A DNA stretch of 8,589 bases from Deltaproteobacteria bacterium (GTDB lineage: Bacteria; Desulfobacterota; Desulfobacteria; Desulfobacterales; JAFDFH01). The DNA lies in assembly GCA_019309945.1 (NCBI GenBank), contig JAFDFH010000079.1, positions 1-8,589 on the forward strand. Reading direction: 5' to 3'. How positions within the stretch are numbered: the stretch's first letter is position 1; each line of letters begins with the position of its first letter. The notes below the pieces were generated by a model. It was given only the letters and a program-made list of their open reading frames with translations, had not been told where the DNA came from and searched no databases. Shown here piece by piece: positions 6,308 through 8,589 of this stretch. Made by a program: the position numbers and the translations under genes.

Positions 6308-6481
6308 TAATTTGAAAATCCTCCGAGACCCCTGATTTTGTCAGTTTAAAATGACTCCATTAAACCGGACATGGGTGACACCTTTAAGGCGGTCAGCAAC
6401 AATCATGATGCCGTACTTTTGAACGTTACCAATTTTTTTATCAGAAAGGCGGACCACAATATACAGTGTCTGCTTTATCGT

Positions 6482-6510
6482 TTGACATTTAACGCCAGAC
6501 GTTATATTGT
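6482..6510 (+). promoter_or_regulatory. predicted higBA promoter
   Basis: A perfect TTGACA (6482-6487), a 17-base spacer and TATTGT (6505-6510) lie directly before the higB ATG at 6517. Transcription would begin about at the start codon, making the toxin mRNA leaderless or nearly so, which agrees with the absence of a Shine-Dalgarno sequence. Confidence 0.55.
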
Positions 6511-6526
6511 ATACCGATGATACGGT
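6503..6526 (+). promoter_or_regulatory. candidate HigA/HigBA operator
   Basis: Two small symmetries overlap the -10 box and the start codon: TATATTGTATA (6503-6513) and ACCG-6-CGGT (6513-6526). HigA-type antitoxins usually repress their own operon by binding palindromes near the promoter, so this is the likely site. The symmetry is short, so the call is tentative. Confidence 0.3.
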
Positions 6527-6798
6527 CATTCAACTGCAAGGATGCCGAACGTATTTTTAATCGCCGTTTTACCAAAAAGATTTCAAGGGCCTTACATCGG
6601 GTCACATTGAGAAAACTGCGCATGCTAAACCGGGCAAATTCTTTGCAGGATTTACAGGTGCCACCGGGAAACAGGTTAGAAGTGCTCCTTGGGAACCGAA
6701 AAGGACAGCATAGCATCCGTATCAATAAACAATGGAGAATTTGTTTTAGATGGCATGAAAATGATGCCTTCGATGTTGAAATAGCCGATTATCATTAG
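6517..6798 (+). CDS. higB: type II toxin HigB (RelE/ParE superfamily mRNA interferase)
   Basis: The 93-residue product is full length for the HigB family. It starts MIRSFNCKDAERIF, has the conserved basic helix LRKLRMLNRA (31-40), the PPGNRLE motif (49-55), HSIRINKQWRICF (65-77) with the strand arginines R68 and R74, and ends DVEIADYH (86-93). In studied HigB proteins the C-terminal histidine and an arginine of the WRI strand are needed for ribosome-dependent mRNA cleavage; both are present, so it looks active. Toxin-first gene order is normal for hig loci. No Shine-Dalgarno is visible before the ATG, and the predicted promoter leaves almost no leader. Its TAG is part of the TAGGAG that serves as the ribosome binding site of higA, 11 bases ahead of that ATG. 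Confidence 0.95.
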   Translation: MIRSFNCKDAERIFNRRFTKKISRALHRVTLRKLRMLNRANSLQDLQVPPGNRLEVLLGNRKGQHSIRINKQWRICFRWHENDAFDVEIADYH

Positions 6799-6809
6799 GA
6801 GAAATAAAA

Positions 6810-7115
6810 ATGTGTGCATCTAAAATGGCGCCTTTGCATCCAGGCGAAATACTAATGGAAGAGTTTTTAAAACCGATGAATCTCAGTCAGAATCGACTGG
6901 CGCTCGATATCCGGGTGCCGGCCCGGCGGATTAATGAAATCGTTCACGGTAAGCGCCGCATAACGGCTGATACGGCGTTGCGCCTGGCTAAGTTTTTTAA
7001 CATGTCCCCCCAATTCTGGCTTGGTTTACAGATGGACTACGATCTTGATGTTGCCGAAGATGAACTATCGGATCGTCTCGATAGGGAAATTCAGACATAT
7101 CAGGCGGTACATTAA
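6810..7115 (+). CDS. higA: antitoxin HigA (XRE-family HTH)
   Basis: The 101-residue protein has the HigA opening PLHPGEILMEEFLKPMNLSQ (8-27), a helix-turn-helix across about residues 25-62 (NRLALDIRVPARRINEIVHG then TADTALRLAKFF), and the conserved SPQFWLGLQMDYDLD (66-80) that closes the domain. It should neutralise HigB and repress the operon. The ATG has a good AGGAG eight to nine bases upstream, better than that of the toxin, which would favour antitoxin production from the shared mRNA. The gene is full length and undamaged, so the pair is probably functional. Confidence 0.95.
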   Translation: MCASKMAPLHPGEILMEEFLKPMNLSQNRLALDIRVPARRINEIVHGKRRITADTALRLAKFFNMSPQFWLGLQMDYDLDVAEDELSDRLDREIQTYQAVH

Positions 7116-7378
7116 TCGACAGGGGGCAATGGGGGCAAGGCTTGAACAGCAAAGACAAGTGCATCGCGGTGAAGATGATCGCGCATTCATCATCCCTGCA
7201 GATGGGCAATCGGTTATTGAAAACCATCCGTGCAACAGCAAAAAAAGAGATGCACCATGAACGGAAAAGGTTATTTTTTAGAGAATATGTTTTGGCAGTA
7301 TGTTGACCATGACGGATTGCATATGTACTGCGCGAACAAAAGTTCAGCACCTAATCAATCTTTTTGGAGAGAACAGCG
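7116..7378 (+). other. intergenic region without a credible gene
   Basis: About 260 bases between higA and the antiporter gene. It holds a small imperfect tandem repeat (GGGGGCAA twice, 7122-7138) and open stretches of 43-54 codons in all plus frames, the longest (7142-7306, TTG start, strongly basic) without a ribosome binding site or recognised similarity. No hairpin followed by a T run was found, so no terminator is called after higA. The region must contain the antiporter promoter unless higBA transcripts run on, but no good -35/-10 pair stands out. GGAGA just before 7379 is the antiporter ribosome binding site. Confidence 0.5.
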
Positions 7379-8589
7379 ATGCTTATAGATCTGTACCATA
7401 TCTTACAAAATCAGCCCGTTCTGACCCTCTTTGTCATCATCGGCATGGGCTATCTTATCGGCAATGTACGTGTCGGTAGTTTTTCGCTGGGACCGATTGC
7501 CGGAGTGCTGTTTGCCGGTCTTTTCTTCGGTCATTTCGGCTTTAAGATGTCGGCCGCGGCTCAGTCCGTCGGTTTTGCCCTGTTTATCTTTTCGGTGGGC
7601 TACCAGGCCGGTCCTCGTTTCTTTGATGTGTTGATGGAAGATGGGGTGAAATATTTTTTCCTGGCCCTGCTGATTGCCCTGACCGGTTTTACCCTTGCCG
7701 CCCTTGCCACCAAGATACTACAGCTTGAACCGGGGACCTCGGCTGGATTGCTGGCAGGGGGACTTACCAGTTCACCGACCCTGGCGGCGGCCCAGGAGGC
7801 CATACGGACAGGGAGCGTCAGCCCTCCTGAAGGGTGGTCGGCCGATGACGTCATCGGCAACATTACCACCGGCTATGCCATAACCTACATATTCGGTTTG
7901 GCCGGTTTGATTGCAATTATCAAAGTGTTACCTGGTTTGCTTGGTATCGATCTGGTAAAAGAAGCCAAGGCGCTAGAAGGAAAAGAAAGCGGTAGTGCGG
8001 CGGCCCCATCTTCGCATATTACCGCCAGGGCCTACCGGGTTACCAATGAAGAATTTACCAAAATACCGGCAGCCGAGTTCCGCAAAAAGTATTGGGACGG
8101 ATTTGCAGTGGTGCGGCTGGAGCGGAACGGTGAAAGCATTACTTCTGGGACGGGTGATTACCTGCAAATCGGCGACGAGCTAATGGCCTTGGGCAATATT
8201 GAATTTTTCACCAACGATTTTCGAAAAATCGGTGAAGAAATCACTGCGGAAAAATTTAGCCCCGGTTTAACGGATTCGGCCCAGATCATTGTCACCAAGA
8301 AAGAGGTGGTTGGCAAAACTCTCGGGGAACTCAATATTGCCCGTACCTTCGGCGTACTGCTTCTTAGTATCAAACGGATGCGTATTGACATTCACCGAGG
8401 TGCAGACCTGAAGCTCAAAAAAGGCGATATCCTGACGGTATCGGGTCCGGCCGCCCATATCGATCTGATGGGCCAGGAACTCGGTGTCGTCGAACGTGAT
8501 GTGGCGGAAACCGATATGGTTACCTTTGCCTTCGGTATTGCCGCCGGGGTGATACTTGGTCTGTTTTCGGTAAAAATCGGTGGAGTTTC
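7379..8589 (+). CDS. AspT/YidE-type antiporter (AAE family), N-terminal 403 residues
   Basis: Open to the right edge with no stop. Membrane segments lie at about residues 13-30, 36-52, 62-76, 92-112 and 162-185. GYQAGPRFF (74-82) and GLLAGGLTSSPTLAAAQ (123-139) are the signature motifs of the aspartate:alanine exchanger family (TC 2.A.81, with YidE and YbjL). Residues about 208-275 and 295-370 are two RCK_C/TrkA_C-type domains (for example VGKTLGELNI 311-320 and LKKGDILTVSG 346-356), the normal central cytoplasmic insert. A second membrane half starts at about 380 and is cut off. The ATG has GGAGA 8-12 bases upstream. The family exchanges carboxylates or amino acids across the inner membrane; the substrate here is not determinable, and aspT itself is only one known member. 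Codon use is richer in GC than the higBA genes next to it. Confidence 0.9.
   Translation, partial: MLIDLYHILQNQPVLTLFVIIGMGYLIGNVRVGSFSLGPIAGVLFAGLFFGHFGFKMSAAAQSVGFALFIFSVGYQAGPRFFDVLMEDGVKYFFLALLIALTGFTLAALATKILQLEPGTSAGLLAGGLTSSPTLAAAQEAIRTGSVSPPEGWSADDVIGNITTGYAITYIFGLAGLIAIIKVLPGLLGIDLVKEAKALEGKESGSAAAPSSHITARAYRVTNEEFTKIPAAEFRKKYWDGFAVVRLERNGESITSGTGDYLQIGDELMALGNIEFFTNDFRKIGEEITAEKFSPGLTDSAQIIVTKKEVVGKTLGELNIARTFGVLLLSIKRMRIDIHRGADLKLKKGDILTVSGPAAHIDLMGQELGVVERDVAETDMVTFAFGIAAGVILGLFSVKIGGV

Larger units (their letters stand above)
5910..6335 (+). mobile_element. IS200/IS605-type remnant: left end plus 5' part of tnpA
   Basis: The remnant begins near a subterminal hairpin (5911-5929) of the kind recognised by IS200/IS605 TnpA, followed by a ~90-base leader with a strong AGGAGG site before an ATG at 6019. 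The transposase reading starts MHDGQSLSHVRLECKYHVVI, a close match to IS200-type TnpA N-termini. The rest of the gene, including the HUH motif and the catalytic tyrosine, and the right-end hairpin are absent, so the copy cannot move by itself. It is further split by a MITE-like element at 6135-6307. The outer left boundary is not defined, because IS200-type elements make no target duplication and have no terminal inverted repeats. Confidence 0.8.
6019..6335 (+). pseudogene. tnpA: truncated IS200-type transposase, interrupted by a MITE
   Basis: The intact part from 6019 gives about 38 residues ending near YRKKTILRKRVKNANL, with the IS200 opening HDGQSLSHV and the ECKYHVVIVPKYRKK strand. A 173-bp element then breaks the frame. 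If the element and one TAATTT copy are removed, the frame continues as LKILRDP to a TGA at 6333-6335, which resembles the ILRxLC helix of intact IS200 proteins; I take this as support that the element landed in what was transposase coding sequence. The usual protein is roughly 130-150 residues, so two thirds are missing. The AGGAGG ribosome binding site 5-7 bases before the ATG is still intact. As it now stands, translation would give a 73-residue chimera ending near 6240, without catalytic residues. Confidence 0.85.

Noticed and set aside
6341..6529. 62-codon minus-strand open frame MTVSSVYN... ending RFNGVILN
   Set aside because: Its codons look reasonable, but it has no recognised similarity, its start lies inside higB on the other strand, no promoter or ribosome binding site is visible, and it covers the higBA promoter. 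It could be a gene remnant; not called as a gene.
7122..7138. GGGGGCAA repeated twice, considered as an iteron or array
   Set aside because: Only two units of eight bases; too little for a CRISPR, iteron or binding-site array.
6997..7350. 117-codon minus-strand frame overlapping the end of higA
   Set aside because: It is antisense to a well-supported gene, cysteine- and histidine-rich in a random way, with no motif or ribosome binding site.
7257..7388. 43-codon plus-strand frame MNGKGYFLENMFWQ... overlapping the antiporter start
   Set aside because: No ribosome binding site or known similarity, and it runs into the start of the antiporter gene in another frame.

Overview
The window looks like a chromosomal piece of a sulfate-reducing deltaproteobacterium of the Desulfobacterales type. 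This rests on the moderate GC content, the gene style (membrane spermidine-synthase-like protein, exported Pcm), and several short palindromic interspersed repeats that resemble ones I remember from Desulfobacterales genomes. That assignment is inference; no rRNA or marker gene is present.

Positions 1-5824 are all minus-strand genes. Reading in transcription order from the right: a small M50/site-2-type membrane metalloprotease (5824-5195); then, after about 110 bases with a candidate promoter, a tightly packed run of four genes: an MBL-fold metallohydrolase (5087-4248), an unrecognised 145-residue protein whose GTG abuts the previous stop (4247-3810), an exported protein-L-isoaspartate O-methyltransferase (pcm-like, 3785-3057), and a 796-residue multi-pass membrane protein with a spermidine-synthase-like Rossmann domain (3050-660). 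The spacing (0, 24 and 6 bases) argues for one transcript. A 5'-terminal piece of a SAM-dependent methyltransferase (197-1) runs off the left edge.

Between that methyltransferase and the membrane protein, 198-659 holds no credible gene but carries two different inverted-repeat elements (238-431 and 507-665). The second supplies the last codon and the stop codon of the membrane protein.

Positions about 5900-7378 form a small accessory island where the coding strand switches to plus. It starts with the left end and first ~50 codons of an IS200-type transposase, broken by a 173-bp MITE-like element with 17-bp terminal inverted repeats (16/17) and a 6-bp TAATTT duplication. Then comes an intact higBA toxin-antitoxin pair with a perfect TTGACA box placed so that the toxin mRNA would be leaderless or nearly so. 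About 260 bases without a credible gene follow. From 7379 to the right edge is the first ~400 residues of an AspT/YidE-type antiporter with two central RCK_C (TrkA_C) domains.

I see no CRISPR, rRNA, tRNA or clearly new defence system. The most notable points are the nested mobile-element history at 5910-6335, the repeat that ends a gene, the pairing of a periplasmic Pcm with a membrane aminopropyltransferase-like protein plus an unknown gene, and the leaderless layout of higB.
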